From NCBI GenBank assembly GCA_030916895.1, contig JAUPVR010000006.1:1-35412 (forward strand): a DNA stretch of 35,412 nt. Direction: 5' to 3'. The position numbers were made by a program, and so were the translations under genes. Numbering within the stretch: the stretch's first letter is position 1; every line of letters begins with the position of its first letter. The notes beneath the pieces were generated by a model. That model did not search any database. It saw only the letters and a list, made by a program, of their open reading frames with translations, and was not told the origin of the DNA. Shown here in pieces: positions 15,550 through 22,515 of this stretch. Source of the stretch: Patescibacteria group bacterium (GTDB lineage Bacteria; Patescibacteriota; Minisyncoccia; Phycocordibacterales; UBA5272).

Positions 15550-15930
15550 ATGAAAAACGACGCCAAAGAATCAAAGCCCCGTTCCTTTTCCTTTGTGGAA
15601 GGTAGAATTTCGGGGAGTATTCGTGTAGAAAAGCTCGTTGTCGGTGTTCCGTTCATCGGTCTTGCTGGTCTTTTTTTCAACGGCCAGTTGAAGGTTTTGC
15701 CGAAGGATGATCCCAGCATCGAGACGATCAAGGAAGCCGCCAAGAACAGACAGCGCATCGTCTGTTTGTTCCAGGAAGAAGAACATCTCTCTCATGTCGT
15801 TGCAGTGTACGTTGAGCCCAAAGGGTCTTTCCGTAAGGGGCTTTATGAAGCACTGTACGCCGTTTTGTGGGGAGACATAACCAGGGAAGAGCTTTTCGAA
15901 GAATTTCCTCCCCGGTATCCCAAGCGGTGA
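15550..15930 (+). CDS. conserved-looking small protein of unknown function
   Basis: A 126-residue protein with mixed alpha/beta character and no signal peptide. The hydrophobic stretch LVVGVPFIGLAGLFF is short and probably part of the fold. Neither a domain nor catalytic residues were recognised. AAAGGGGCGAG lies just upstream of the ATG, the gene ends in TGA, and a strong terminator follows. It is one of the set of GC-richer, ribosome-site-led single genes scattered among AT-richer housekeeping genes, here between tatD and rpsF, which suggests a different origin. Confidence 0.7.
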   Translation: MKNDAKESKPRSFSFVEGRISGSIRVEKLVVGVPFIGLAGLFFNGQLKVLPKDDPSIETIKEAAKNRQRIVCLFQEEEHLSHVVAVYVEPKGSFRKGLYEALYAVLWGDITREELFEEFPPRYPKR

Positions 15931-15947
15931 GCCGGCCTCTGTGTCGG

Positions 15948-15980
15948 AAGACCCCTCCAAGTGGGGGGTCTTTTGCTTTT
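15948..15980 (+). terminator. intrinsic terminator
   Basis: Hairpin AAGACCCCTC / GGGGGGTCTT with a short loop, followed by TTGCTTTTTG. It isolates the 15550 gene from rpsF. Confidence 0.8.
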
Positions 15981-15988
15981 TGTGTGAC

Positions 15989-16017
15989 TTGAAAATGTAT
16001 TGAAAACATGGTATAAT
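15989..16017 (+). promoter_or_regulatory. promoter of rpsF-ssb
   Basis: TTGAAA (15989-15994), 17 nt, then TATAAT (16012-16017) with an extended TGG in front. This is the best promoter of the leaderless class. ATG 16026 lies 8 nt after the -10. Confidence 0.75.
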
Positions 16018-16025
16018 GACGCCCT

Positions 16026-16523
16026 ATGACTGAAATTAATGAAACCAAAGTAGGCGGCCGTGTTTATGAAATTTCTTTCATCTTTGATAACCGCTTAGAT
16101 GAAAGCACGGCGCTTGAGAAGGGAAACGCACTCAAGCAGTCTATTGCTACTCTAGGAGGTAGCTTCATTTCAGAAGAAGCTCCGTATATGCGAGAGCTTG
16201 CTTACGAAATGGTACGCGTTGTTAACAATGTTAATGTGAAATTTTCACAAGGGTATTTCGGGTGGATTAAGTTTGATCTCGCTGAAGATAAAATTAAGGA
16301 ATTTGAAGCGGCACTTAAGCTTGACCAGGAGGTTATTCGCTTCCTTGTTGTAAAGACTGTTCGCGACAATACTGTATTTACCAAGCGTGCGCCAGTTATA
16401 AAGATTGATGACCTTGCAGGAAACGAGGACGATGTAAATATTGACACAACGAAAGAAGTGGCAGTTGAAGATGGTCTTGTTCCGGAGGTCCCAGAGGTTG
16501 TGGTTGCAGAGGAGGTTAAGTAG
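16026..16523 (+). CDS. rpsF: ribosomal protein bS6
   Basis: This small-subunit protein binds 16S rRNA with bS18. The 165-residue sequence has the ferredoxin-like S6 core with YEISFIF, LGGSFISEEAPYMRELAYEM, GYFGWIKFDL and LDQEVIRFLVVKT. An acidic tail of about 50 residues (Glu/Asp/Val-rich) follows, longer than in many S6 proteins. No Shine-Dalgarno site is present, and the start lies 8 nt after a near-consensus -10. The order rpsF-ssb-rpsR is the classical arrangement. Confidence 0.93.
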   Translation: MTEINETKVGGRVYEISFIFDNRLDESTALEKGNALKQSIATLGGSFISEEAPYMRELAYEMVRVVNNVNVKFSQGYFGWIKFDLAEDKIKEFEAALKLDQEVIRFLVVKTVRDNTVFTKRAPVIKIDDLAGNEDDVNIDTTKEVAVEDGLVPEVPEVVVAEEVK

Positions 16524-16541
16524 GGAGTACACTAGATTCAT

Positions 16542-16994
16542 ATGTATCTAAATAAAGTATTCCTCTACGGCAACCTTACTCGCGATCCAGAAGCACGTTC
16601 ACTTCCTAACGGAACACCAGTTACTAATTTTTCTTTAGCAACTAATCGTACCTATAAGGATGCATCAGGTGCTCGCCAAGAACAAGTTGAGTACCATAAT
16701 ATTGTTGTCTTCGGACGACAAGCAGAAACAAGTGCTCAGTATCTAAAAAAAGGGCAAGGCGTCATGATTGAAGGACGTATTCAAACAAGAAGTTGGGATG
16801 ATAAAACGACAGGTGAAAAGAAGTATCGAACTGAAATCATCGCAGACGCAGTACAGTTTGGTCCAAAGACAGGGACATCATCAAATGAAGGGTTCACTGG
16901 AGAAAAGACACCAACTGCATCGACAAAAGCTCCAGATCTCGACACTATTGATTATGGAGATGCCAATGTGAACATCGACGACATACCCTTTTAA
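16542..16994 (+). CDS. ssb: single-stranded DNA-binding protein
   Basis: The 150-residue SSB has an N-terminal OB-fold of about 105 residues (YLNKVFLYGNLTRDPE, PVTNFSLATNR, EYHNIVVFGRQAE, GVMIEGRIQTRSW). A flexible Ser/Thr/Gly linker follows, then the protein-interaction tip DDIPF. The tip is the docking site for RecO, RecG and other repair proteins, two of which are encoded in this window. It starts 18 nt after rpsF in the same operon. Confidence 0.95.
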   Translation: MYLNKVFLYGNLTRDPEARSLPNGTPVTNFSLATNRTYKDASGARQEQVEYHNIVVFGRQAETSAQYLKKGQGVMIEGRIQTRSWDDKTTGEKKYRTEIIADAVQFGPKTGTSSNEGFTGEKTPTASTKAPDLDTIDYGDANVNIDDIPF

Positions 16995-17013
16995 ACAGCC
17001 ACTAGCACAACAT

Positions 17014-17094
17014 CTACTTCGTTAAGAAATATTTTTTCTCCCGCGCCGTGCGTCCAGTACGTCTTAGTCGGAAAAATACTCCTTGCTTCGCATC
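17014..17094. repeat. imperfect intergenic palindrome between ssb and rpsR
   Basis: The 176-nt gap between ssb and rpsR holds two roughly inverted arms. AAGAAATATTTTTTCTCC (17024-17041) and the reverse complement of TCGGAAAAATACTCCTT agree at most positions, separated by a GC-rich centre. No gene, Shine-Dalgarno site or clear promoter was found. Confidence 0.35.
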
Positions 17095-17170
17095 TGTCGC
17101 ACTATTGTCCGTTTAAAACCAGAAATGAATTAACTAAGTACCAATAACAAATTACTAATAACTACCTGTT

Positions 17171-17374
17171 ATGAAAAAACAAGATTTTTTTAACCAAAAC
17201 AATATTAAGTTTATCGACTACAAGGATACAGAACTTCTCGCGAAGTTTTTGAATCCTCATGCTAGAATTTTGAACCGTCGCAAGACTGGTTTAACAGCAA
17301 AGAATCAGCGCGCTCTTGCAAACGCAATCAAGCGCTCACGATTCATGGGACTTCTCCCATATGTAGCTCACTAG
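17171..17374 (+). CDS. rpsR: ribosomal protein bS18
   Basis: The 67-residue protein partners bS6 on the platform of the 30S subunit. Signature segments are [40 protein letters not shown] and the C-terminal [10 protein letters not shown]. It is of normal or slightly short length. It is 176 nt from ssb, so it may have a separate promoter, but none is convincing. Confidence 0.95.
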   Translation: MKKQDFFNQNNIKFIDYKDTELLAKFLNPHARILNRRKTGLTAKNQRALANAIKRSRFMGLLPYVAH

Positions 17375-17382
17375 ATATGACT

Positions 17383-17429
17383 AAAAACAAAAAGGGCGAC
17401 CGTATTGCGGTCGACCTTTTTGTTTTTTT
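17383..17429. terminator. intrinsic terminator after rpsR
   Basis: A long stem AAAAACAAAAAGGGCGACCG against CGGTCGACCTTTTTGTTTTT, with one G-A mismatch and a TATTG loop. It is symmetrical enough to work in both directions. Confidence 0.85.
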
Positions 17430-17471
17430 ATGTTAAAATCTCTGCTACTATCTAGTAAATATTAATCACAC

Positions 17472-18086
17472 ATGTCAAAACCATCACACCCAAAGAAAGA
17501 ACTTTCTTATGTCATGATAAAGCCTGACGGTATTCAGCGTTCACTTGTTGGAGAAATTATTAAACGCATTGAGCGTACCGGTCTTAAGATTATCGCGCTT
17601 AAGATGTTTGTCCCGACAGAAGAGCAGTGCTGGACGCATTACAATAAGGATGATGCATGGTTTACAAGTAAAGGAGAAAGAACGGTTGAATTCCGTAAAA
17701 AATCAGGTCTTCCTGTTGAGAAAGAGGCGATTGAGTATGGTAAGGACATTGTTCGTGCGCTCATCAAGTACATGACAAGTGGTCCAGTCGTTGGATTTGT
17801 TGTTGAAGGAAATTCTTCTGTTACGGTGGTGAAGAAACTTGTTGGCGGAACCGAACCAGCAACATCTGATGTTGGTACGATTCGTGGTGATTACACAATT
17901 GATACCTATTCAATTTGTGATGTCGACGGCCGAGCGGTGAGGAATCTTATTCACTGTACTGATGGTGACCAAACGGAAGCACAGCGAGAAATTGCTATTT
18001 GGTTTAAACCAGAAGAAATTACCAACTATCGACTCGTTCAGGAAGAAATTCTATACGACGTGGACCTAGATGGAATCTTGGAGTAG
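17472..18086 (+). CDS. ndk: nucleoside diphosphate kinase with an internal insertion
   Basis: Transfers the gamma-phosphate between nucleoside di- and triphosphates, and would convert dTDP to dTTP for the thymidylate genes at 1-3.3 kb. Conserved parts are SYVMIKPDGIQR, GEIIKRIERTGLKIIALKM, SGPVVGFVVEG, the loop GTIRGDY and the active-site His161 in NLIHCTDG. The protein has 204 residues against about 140 usually. Most of the excess is an insertion after HYNKDDAWF (about 60-100), in the Kpn-loop/helix region, and the C-terminal EITNYRLV part is normal. Enlarged Ndk proteins of this kind may be a lineage trait. Confidence 0.93.
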   Translation: MSKPSHPKKELSYVMIKPDGIQRSLVGEIIKRIERTGLKIIALKMFVPTEEQCWTHYNKDDAWFTSKGERTVEFRKKSGLPVEKEAIEYGKDIVRALIKYMTSGPVVGFVVEGNSSVTVVKKLVGGTEPATSDVGTIRGDYTIDTYSICDVDGRAVRNLIHCTDGDQTEAQREIAIWFKPEEITNYRLVQEEILYDVDLDGILE

Positions 18087-18115
18087 AAAAAAGCCCGCAA
18101 ATGCGGGCTTTTTTC
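18087..18115. terminator. intrinsic terminator after ndk
   Basis: Perfect AAAAAAGCCCGC / GCGGGCTTTTTT stem with an AAAT loop, functional in either direction. Confidence 0.9.
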
Positions 18116-18176
18116 ATGTTTTCTTTTTTCTGTAAATCTATATACTTATACATATTAGAAAGGTAAGGGGGATTTA

Positions 18177-18182
18177 TATACA
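18177..18182 (+). promoter_or_regulatory. -10 box of the DUF805 gene
   Basis: TATACA ends 8 nt before ATG 18191, so the transcript is likely leaderless. Confidence 0.4.
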
Positions 18183-18190
18183 AAACTACT

Positions 18191-19117
18191 ATGTTTTCAT
18201 TTCAAGGAAGGAGCACTCGTGGACAGTTTGCTGAAATCATTATTACTGACATTGTTTTTGTTGCTGTCGTTGTGGGGGCGTACATGTGGGTTGGAAAGAA
18301 TATGGGTGGAATAAGCGGTGTTCCGGTTGCTGTCATGGCCGTCACCTTGTTTGTTCTTTCTGCGCTCACTGTGCCACTTCTTGTTGCAACGTCTGCGGTC
18401 GCCGTGCGCCGTTTCCATGATAGGGGGAAGAGCGGATGGTGGGCACTTTCACTTCTTGTTGTTATCGGTATTTTTGAAGGAGCATTTGCAAAAGGAGTTT
18501 CTGGGAAAAATGAATACGGTGACGAAATTGTTCCAGTTGCAACACCAGTTCCAGGTAATGTTCCACAGGCACCAATATCTGCACCGGTCACCAAACCAAC
18601 ACAAACACCGACTCAAACGCCACCGGCTTCTCTAAAAACAGGAGTCGTGCCACCAACATCAACTTCGTCAACGCCAGTTCCACCAACACCAACACCAACC
18701 CAAGCAACATCAAGTGCTCCTGTTGCGCAGACCCCTCCTTCACAACCTTCTACACCTACCCCAGTTCAAGCAAAGCCAACTCCACCCGTTGAAGTAAAAC
18801 CAGCTACTATCCCTTCACAGCAAAGTGTTCCGCAAGCACGCTCCATGACAGAAATGCTTTCAGAGCTTCAGAAACTTGCACAACAGCAAGGTGAAATCAC
18901 AAATAAAGTTGTTTCTTCACAACCATCAACACCGGTCACCAAACCAACACAAACATCAAATCAAGTCTCAACACCTTCTTCACAAACAGCGTCTGTTCCA
19001 CCAAAGGTAGTCGTTCCACCAACCCCGACACCAGCTTCAACACCAGCAATGCCAAATCAACCGACATCGAGTACTCCTGTTGTGGAAACTCCTCAAAAAC
19101 CAGGACTAGGCAAGTAA
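18191..19117 (+). CDS. DUF805 membrane protein with Pro/Thr-rich tail
   Basis: A 308-residue protein. Residues 1-115 match DUF805: FQGRSTRGQFAE at the start, two or three membrane segments (about 17-37, 45-72 and 85-100), VRRFHDRGKSGWW, and the closing GKNEYGDEI. The rest (about 115-308) is a low-complexity tail of Pro, Thr, Ser, Gln and Val, typical of a wall-spanning or extracellular linker. A short helical island SMTEMLSELQKLAQQQGEI interrupts it at about 220. A 26-bp direct repeat encodes two copies of PVTKPTQT. The function is unknown. The tail is an addition not found in ordinary DUF805 proteins of 110-150 residues. Confidence 0.8.
   Translation: MFSFQGRSTRGQFAEIIITDIVFVAVVVGAYMWVGKNMGGISGVPVAVMAVTLFVLSALTVPLLVATSAVAVRRFHDRGKSGWWALSLLVVIGIFEGAFAKGVSGKNEYGDEIVPVATPVPGNVPQAPISAPVTKPTQTPTQTPPASLKTGVVPPTSTSSTPVPPTPTPTQATSSAPVAQTPPSQPSTPTPVQAKPTPPVEVKPATIPSQQSVPQARSMTEMLSELQKLAQQQGEITNKVVSSQPSTPVTKPTQTSNQVSTPSSQTASVPPKVVVPPTPTPASTPAMPNQPTSSTPVVETPQKPGLGK
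18582..18607 (+). repeat. direct repeat, copy 1, inside the Pro/Thr-rich tail
   Basis: CACCGGTCACCAAACCAACA followed by CAAACA. The same 26 bases occur at 18930-18955, evidence of a recent internal duplication in the low-complexity tail. Confidence 0.9.
18930..18955 (+). repeat. direct repeat, copy 2, inside the Pro/Thr-rich tail
   Basis: Identical over 26 bases to 18582-18607 and in the same reading frame. Confidence 0.9.
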
Positions 19118-19171
19118 TTTACTTCAAAATAAGCTCATTTTAATGATGGACTTATTCACAAAGGGAGGATA

Positions 19172-19199
19172 TTGCATTTAGAAAAAACAGGGATATAAT
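19172..19199 (+). promoter_or_regulatory. promoter of the structured RNA
   Basis: TTGCAT (19172-19177), a 16-nt spacer and a perfect TATAAT (19194-19199). Seven nt later is GGG at 19207, the first paired base of the RNA. Confidence 0.7.
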
Positions 19200-19206
19200 A
19201 AAAGTA

Positions 19207-19372
19207 GGGTGTTCGGCAAATTTTTCTGGATACCTCATCTTTGGGTTATGGAATATTGCACGGCTCGCTGAGGCGTCCGTCGTTTCCCACCCACCTGACT
19301 TCAATGATCAGGAAGATGATACCGAATACCCGCGTAAGGAACCGATCCTCTAGGGAATCGGTTTTTTGCTTC
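19207..19372 (+). ncRNA. structured non-coding RNA with a perfect three-way junction, unidentified
   Basis: The 292-nt gap between the DUF805 gene and the next gene encodes an RNA with its own promoter and terminator. P1 is GGGTGTTCGG / CCGAATACCC (19207-19216, 19322-19331). P2 is TCATCTT / AAGATGA (19235-19241, 19313-19319). P3 is TGGGT..GGAA / TTCC..ACCCA (19242-19253, 19284-19293), capped by ACGG..CGC-TGAG-GCG..CCGT. P4 is CCTGA / TCAGG (19294-19298, 19308-19312). P2, P3 and P4 abut without a single unpaired base at the junction. An 18-nt one-sided bulge (19217-19234) lies between P1 and P2. I do not recognise the family. A small hairpin on the 3' side recalls 6S RNA, but the size and junction do not fit well. 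Confidence 0.7.
19341..19368 (+). terminator. terminator of the structured RNA
   Basis: ACCGAT-CC / GG-ATCGGT hairpin followed by TTTTTTGC, 9 nt after the closing stem P1. Confidence 0.8.
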
Positions 19373-19393
19373 ATATGAAGTCTTTAAATGAAC

Positions 19394-19402
19394 TGGTATA
19401 CT
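19394..19402 (+). promoter_or_regulatory. extended -10 promoter of the 19410 gene
   Basis: TGG-TATACT ends 7 nt before ATG 19410. It is independent of the upstream RNA, whose terminator lies between. Confidence 0.6.
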
Positions 19403-19409
19403 AAAATGT

Positions 19410-19778
19410 ATGTCTAGGATTATATATTCACTTATCTTTTTAGCGACCCTCTTTCTTGTTTCTCGTTTTGTTTTTGAGCCAGCAAATCTCTACTACGAAT
19501 TGAAGTGGCTTGATATACCGATGCACGTTCTTGGTGGTTTAGGTATCGGCGCGCTTGGATATGCTGTGTTTACCTATCGTCAAAAAAGCATCTCTTTTTT
19601 TAGTTTGTTTTTAATGTTTGCTCTTGTGACTCTTGTGTGGGAGGGGTATGAGTTTTTGCGAGGCGTCATGGATTACAATGAACTTTCTGATTATGTAGAT
19701 ACGGTATTTGATACCATAAACGGCGCGCTTGGTGTTTACATTTCACACTTTTTAGCGACTAGTAGCAAGGAAAAATAA
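19410..19778 (+). CDS. small integral membrane protein
   Basis: A 122-residue protein with an N-terminal hydrophobic helix (about 4-22) and at least two more (about 42-58 and 64-82). The pattern DIPMHVLGGLGIGALG, WEGYEFLRG, DTVFDTINGALGVY places Asp, His, Glu and Asn in positions reminiscent of YjdF/DUF2238-like membrane proteins. That resemblance is weak and was not tested. No Shine-Dalgarno site is present. It may share a transcript with the RNase gene 24 nt downstream. Confidence 0.75.
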   Translation: MSRIIYSLIFLATLFLVSRFVFEPANLYYELKWLDIPMHVLGGLGIGALGYAVFTYRQKSISFFSLFLMFALVTLVWEGYEFLRGVMDYNELSDYVDTVFDTINGALGVYISHFLATSSKEK

Positions 19779-19802
19779 TAAAATCTTACAATACAACGTT
19801 TT

Positions 19803-21176
19803 ATGTCAACGTGGAAAATTACATTTGCAGGCGGAGCACAAATGCCAACAGGGTCTAATTTTTTAGTGGAACTTGCTGGAAAAAAAATTCTCATCGATTG
19901 TGGTCTAGTACAAGGTGAGAAGTATTCGATTCCCCTTAACCGAGAAGAGTTTGCATACGGTGCAGGAACGGTTGACTTTTTATTTATTACTCACGCACAC
20001 CTTGACCATGTCGGGAGAATCCCGAAACTTGTACGTGATGGATTCAAAGGGAAAATCATAAGTACCGCTCCCACACGAGAGATGGCAGAACTCATCATGC
20101 TCGATTCAATGGGTATCCTTGCTAAAGAAGCGAAACACGAAAACGCTTCACAGTTGTATGAAGAAAAAGATGTATTCGATGCAATGAAGCTCTGGGATAC
20201 CATTATTGAATATCAGAAATCATACACCATAGAAACTGAAAATGGGGCAATCAGTGTTACACCACATGATGCTGGGCATATCTTAGGGAGTACGATGTAC
20301 GTCATTGAGTATCAAGGAAAAAAGGTTGCTTTTACTGGCGATCTTGGTAATACGCCGTCACCGCTTATGAATGATACTGACGGTATTGCAAACATTGATT
20401 ACCTCATCATGGAAAGTGTGTACGGTGATCGTAACCATAAAGATAAAGACAAACGTATTGAAATTTTTAAAGAAGCAGTTACGTCAACCATTAAAAAAGG
20501 GGGCACGGTGCTCATTCCTGCATTTTCTATTGAACGTACCCAAGAAATGCTTTTGGCATTCAATGAGCTTGTGGAGAGTAAGCAAATTCCTGAGGTTCCG
20601 GTGTACCTTGATTCTCCGCTTGGGATTAACATTACTTCAATCTACAAGAAGTATGAGTCGTGGTTTAATGACGACATTAAGAAAATTATAAAATCAGGGG
20701 ATGATATTTTTAATTTTAAAGGACTCATAAAGACCCCTGCTCCGGATGATAGTAAAGCTATTAATCACGATAATCGCCCGAAAGTTATCATTGCTGGTTC
20801 TGGCATGTCAAATGGTGGGAGAATTCTTCACCATGAAGCACGATATCTACCAGACCCAAATTCAACAATTATTATCGCTGGCTATCAAAGCGTCGGCACG
20901 CTTGGTCGCCGTATTGTTGAGAAAGAAAAGGAGGTATATATTCATGGCGAGAAGGTTAAAGTAAATGCGCGCCTTGTAAATATTCACGGTTTTTCTGCAC
21001 ATAAAGACTCTGATCACCTTGTTGAATTTGTTGGGCAGATGGCACCACACCTAAAGAAAGTATTTGTTGTGCTTGGTGAACCAAAGAGTGCATATTTTTT
21101 GGGACAAAAGATTCACGAAGAGTATCAGGTGCCTGTTGTTATCCCAGAGAAGGGTGATATTGTGGAGATTGAGTAA
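19803..21176 (+). CDS. MBL-fold beta-CASP ribonuclease (CPSF73-like)
   Basis: A 457-residue two-zinc hydrolase of the metallo-beta-lactamase/beta-CASP group, probably an RNA-processing or RNA-decay nuclease in the cytoplasm. Motifs in order are the zinc site HAHLDH (64-69), HDAGHILGS, GDLGN, the beta-CASP entry MESVYGDRNH, PAFSIERTQE, GSGMSNGGR, GYQSVGTLGRR, and the final His in GFSAHKD. The length and order match bacterial relatives of archaeal and eukaryotic CPSF73. It lacks the KH domains of archaeal forms and the RNase J C-terminal domain. The exact substrate cannot be told from sequence. Confidence 0.92.
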   Translation: MSTWKITFAGGAQMPTGSNFLVELAGKKILIDCGLVQGEKYSIPLNREEFAYGAGTVDFLFITHAHLDHVGRIPKLVRDGFKGKIISTAPTREMAELIMLDSMGILAKEAKHENASQLYEEKDVFDAMKLWDTIIEYQKSYTIETENGAISVTPHDAGHILGSTMYVIEYQGKKVAFTGDLGNTPSPLMNDTDGIANIDYLIMESVYGDRNHKDKDKRIEIFKEAVTSTIKKGGTVLIPAFSIERTQEMLLAFNELVESKQIPEVPVYLDSPLGINITSIYKKYESWFNDDIKKIIKSGDDIFNFKGLIKTPAPDDSKAINHDNRPKVIIAGSGMSNGGRILHHEARYLPDPNSTIIIAGYQSVGTLGRRIVEKEKEVYIHGEKVKVNARLVNIHGFSAHKDSDHLVEFVGQMAPHLKKVFVVLGEPKSAYFLGQKIHEEYQVPVVIPEKGDIVEIE

Positions 21177-21185
21177 AACGTACGA

Positions 21186-21191
21186 TATACT
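21186..21191 (+). promoter_or_regulatory. -10 box of the LOG-family gene
   Basis: TATACT, 18 nt before ATG 21210. This leaves a leader of about 10 nt without a clear ribosome site. Confidence 0.4.
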
Positions 21192-21209
21192 ACAGTACAA
21201 TAAGAAATC

Positions 21210-21782
21210 ATGAAAGAAAAAATTACTATTAGCGTATCTGGTGCTGCGGAGATTGCACACTGCGGTCCGAGTATTATTCCGCTTGCAAAAGAACTTGGTC
21301 GTGAGATTGCGCGCCAGGGGTGCCAACTTGTGACAGGGGCAACGTCTGGTTTCCCGATGTACACCGCAGAAGGCACGAAAGAAGTTGGTGGGGTATCATT
21401 TGGTCTTTCTCCGGCGGCTAGTAAAAAAGAACACACAGAAGTTTATCGTTTACCCCTTAAGGCGCTTGATGCGGTTATCTACACAGGATTTGGATTTCCT
21501 GGACGAGATTTGATGCTTGTACGTTCATCTGATGCAATTGTCATTGGGTGTGGGCGCATTGGAACAATTCACGAGTTTACCATTGCTTGGGAGGCGGGGA
21601 TGCCAATGGGAATCCTTGAAGGGGAATGGCCAACTGATGAAGTGATTAAAAATATTATTGCTAACAGTAATCGTACCAATCCAAATGTTATTTTTGAAAA
21701 AGATCCAAAGAAGATGGTCGAGCGACTGATTGCGCTTGTGAGAAAACTTGAAGAAGAGAATGATCCGCCAATCAGACTTTAA
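21210..21782 (+). CDS. LOG-family (SLOG, Rossmann-like) protein
   Basis: A 190-residue nucleotide-binding protein of the LOG/DprA-related superfamily. It opens with the strand ITISVSGAA, then ELGREIARQGCQLVTGATSGFPMYTAEGT. The signature PGGxGTxxE is recognisable as GCGRIGTIHEF, with the Glu kept but the leading Pro-Gly replaced. Some relatives are cytokinin-activating phosphoribohydrolases, and others sense or bind nucleotides. The altered motif makes the activity uncertain. It ends at a bidirectional terminator facing rplT. Confidence 0.8.
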   Translation: MKEKITISVSGAAEIAHCGPSIIPLAKELGREIARQGCQLVTGATSGFPMYTAEGTKEVGGVSFGLSPAASKKEHTEVYRLPLKALDAVIYTGFGFPGRDLMLVRSSDAIVIGCGRIGTIHEFTIAWEAGMPMGILEGEWPTDEVIKNIIANSNRTNPNVIFEKDPKKMVERLIALVRKLEEENDPPIRL

Positions 21783-21820
21783 AAAAAGAAAATCGCGCAC
21801 AGGGCGCGATTTTCTTTTTT
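21781..21820. terminator. bidirectional terminator between the LOG gene and rplT
   Basis: Perfect 17-bp stem (21782-21798 and 21804-21820) with core ATCGCGC/GCGCGAT inside A-rich and T-rich ends. It serves both convergent genes and touches both stop codons. Confidence 0.92.
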
Positions 21821-22164
21821 TACTTCACTTGAGCGAGGATTCTCTTAAATGTTTCAGGGTTGTTTGCTGCGATGTCAGCAAGCATTTTACGATTGATTGA
21901 CATGCCATTTTTAGCAAGTTTTCCGATAAAGACGCTGTATGTGATTCCCTCTGCACGAAGACCTGCGTTTAAGCGAGCGGTCCAAAGGCGACGCATATCA
22001 GTCTTCTTGTCTTTTCTGTGTGCGAATGCATGAGCGCCAGCATGGCGTAGTGCTACTTTTGCTTCAATTTCTTTCTTGCTTCGTCCAAAACGGTATCCTT
22101 TTGCTCGTTTGAGGACATTTCGACGATGCTTCATCGCCATTGTGCTTCGTTTTACGCGTGCCAT
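21820..22164 (-). CDS. rplT: ribosomal protein bL20
   Basis: The 114-residue protein is needed early in 50S assembly. It shows the basic N-terminal helix MARVKRSTMAMKHRRNVLK, GYRFGRSKKEIEAKVALRHA, DMRRLWTARLNAGLRAEG, and the C-terminal LADIAANNPETFKRIL. It has normal length. It is third in the infC-rpmI-rplT cluster, 32 nt after rpmI. Confidence 0.97.
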   Translation of the reverse strand: MARVKRSTMAMKHRRNVLKRAKGYRFGRSKKEIEAKVALRHAGAHAFAHRKDKKTDMRRLWTARLNAGLRAEGITYSVFIGKLAKNGMSINRKMLADIAANNPETFKRILAQVK

Positions 22165-22196
22165 AGTGGTGTGTTTAGGGTATTAAAAGATTACTT

Positions 22197-22385
22197 TTAG
22201 AGGAGACCAGGGAGGAAACGAGACTTCTCTTTTCCTGTCATAGCAAACTCCTGACCACGCTTTGCGGACATTTGTTTGTTGCGACGTGCCTTTGCGTTGA
22301 AATGATTAAGACCCGGCTTTCGGCCGATAATCTTACCATTCTTCGTTATTTTGAGGCGCTTTAGGAATGAGTTATTTGTCTTCAT
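22197..22385 (-). CDS. rpmI: ribosomal protein bL35
   Basis: The 62-residue protein has the family pattern SFLKRLKITKNGKIIGRKPG, NHFNAKARRNKQ and KEKSRFLPGLL. It is of normal length and basic. It is preceded by 130 nt containing a separate promoter, so ribosomal-protein transcription can be set independently of infC. Confidence 0.95.
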   Translation of the reverse strand: MKTNNSFLKRLKITKNGKIIGRKPGLNHFNAKARRNKQMSAKRGQEFAMTGKEKSRFLPGLL

Positions 22386-22416
22386 ATAATTTCTACCTTC
22401 TCTGTATAGTTTGGCT

Positions 22417-22445
22417 ATTCTAGCACACTAAGTAGTAATAAGCAA
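22417..22445 (-). promoter_or_regulatory. internal promoter for rpmI-rplT
   Basis: On the minus strand, TTGCTT (22445-22440), 17 nt, TAGAAT (22422-22417). It lies in the 130-nt gap between infC and rpmI and leaves a leader of about 25 nt. Confidence 0.6.
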
Positions 22446-22515
22446 GTGGTAAAAAGCAAAAATAACCATTTTTATAAAGCCTATTTTCTGTTTATCCGCC
22501 ACTTTTCGTTTTTTA

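Noticed and set aside
19207-19372. Firm assignment as 6S RNA or SRP RNA
   Set aside because: It lacks the SRP GGAA tetraloop region and is shorter than usual 6S RNA with a different junction, so only a structured RNA is claimed.
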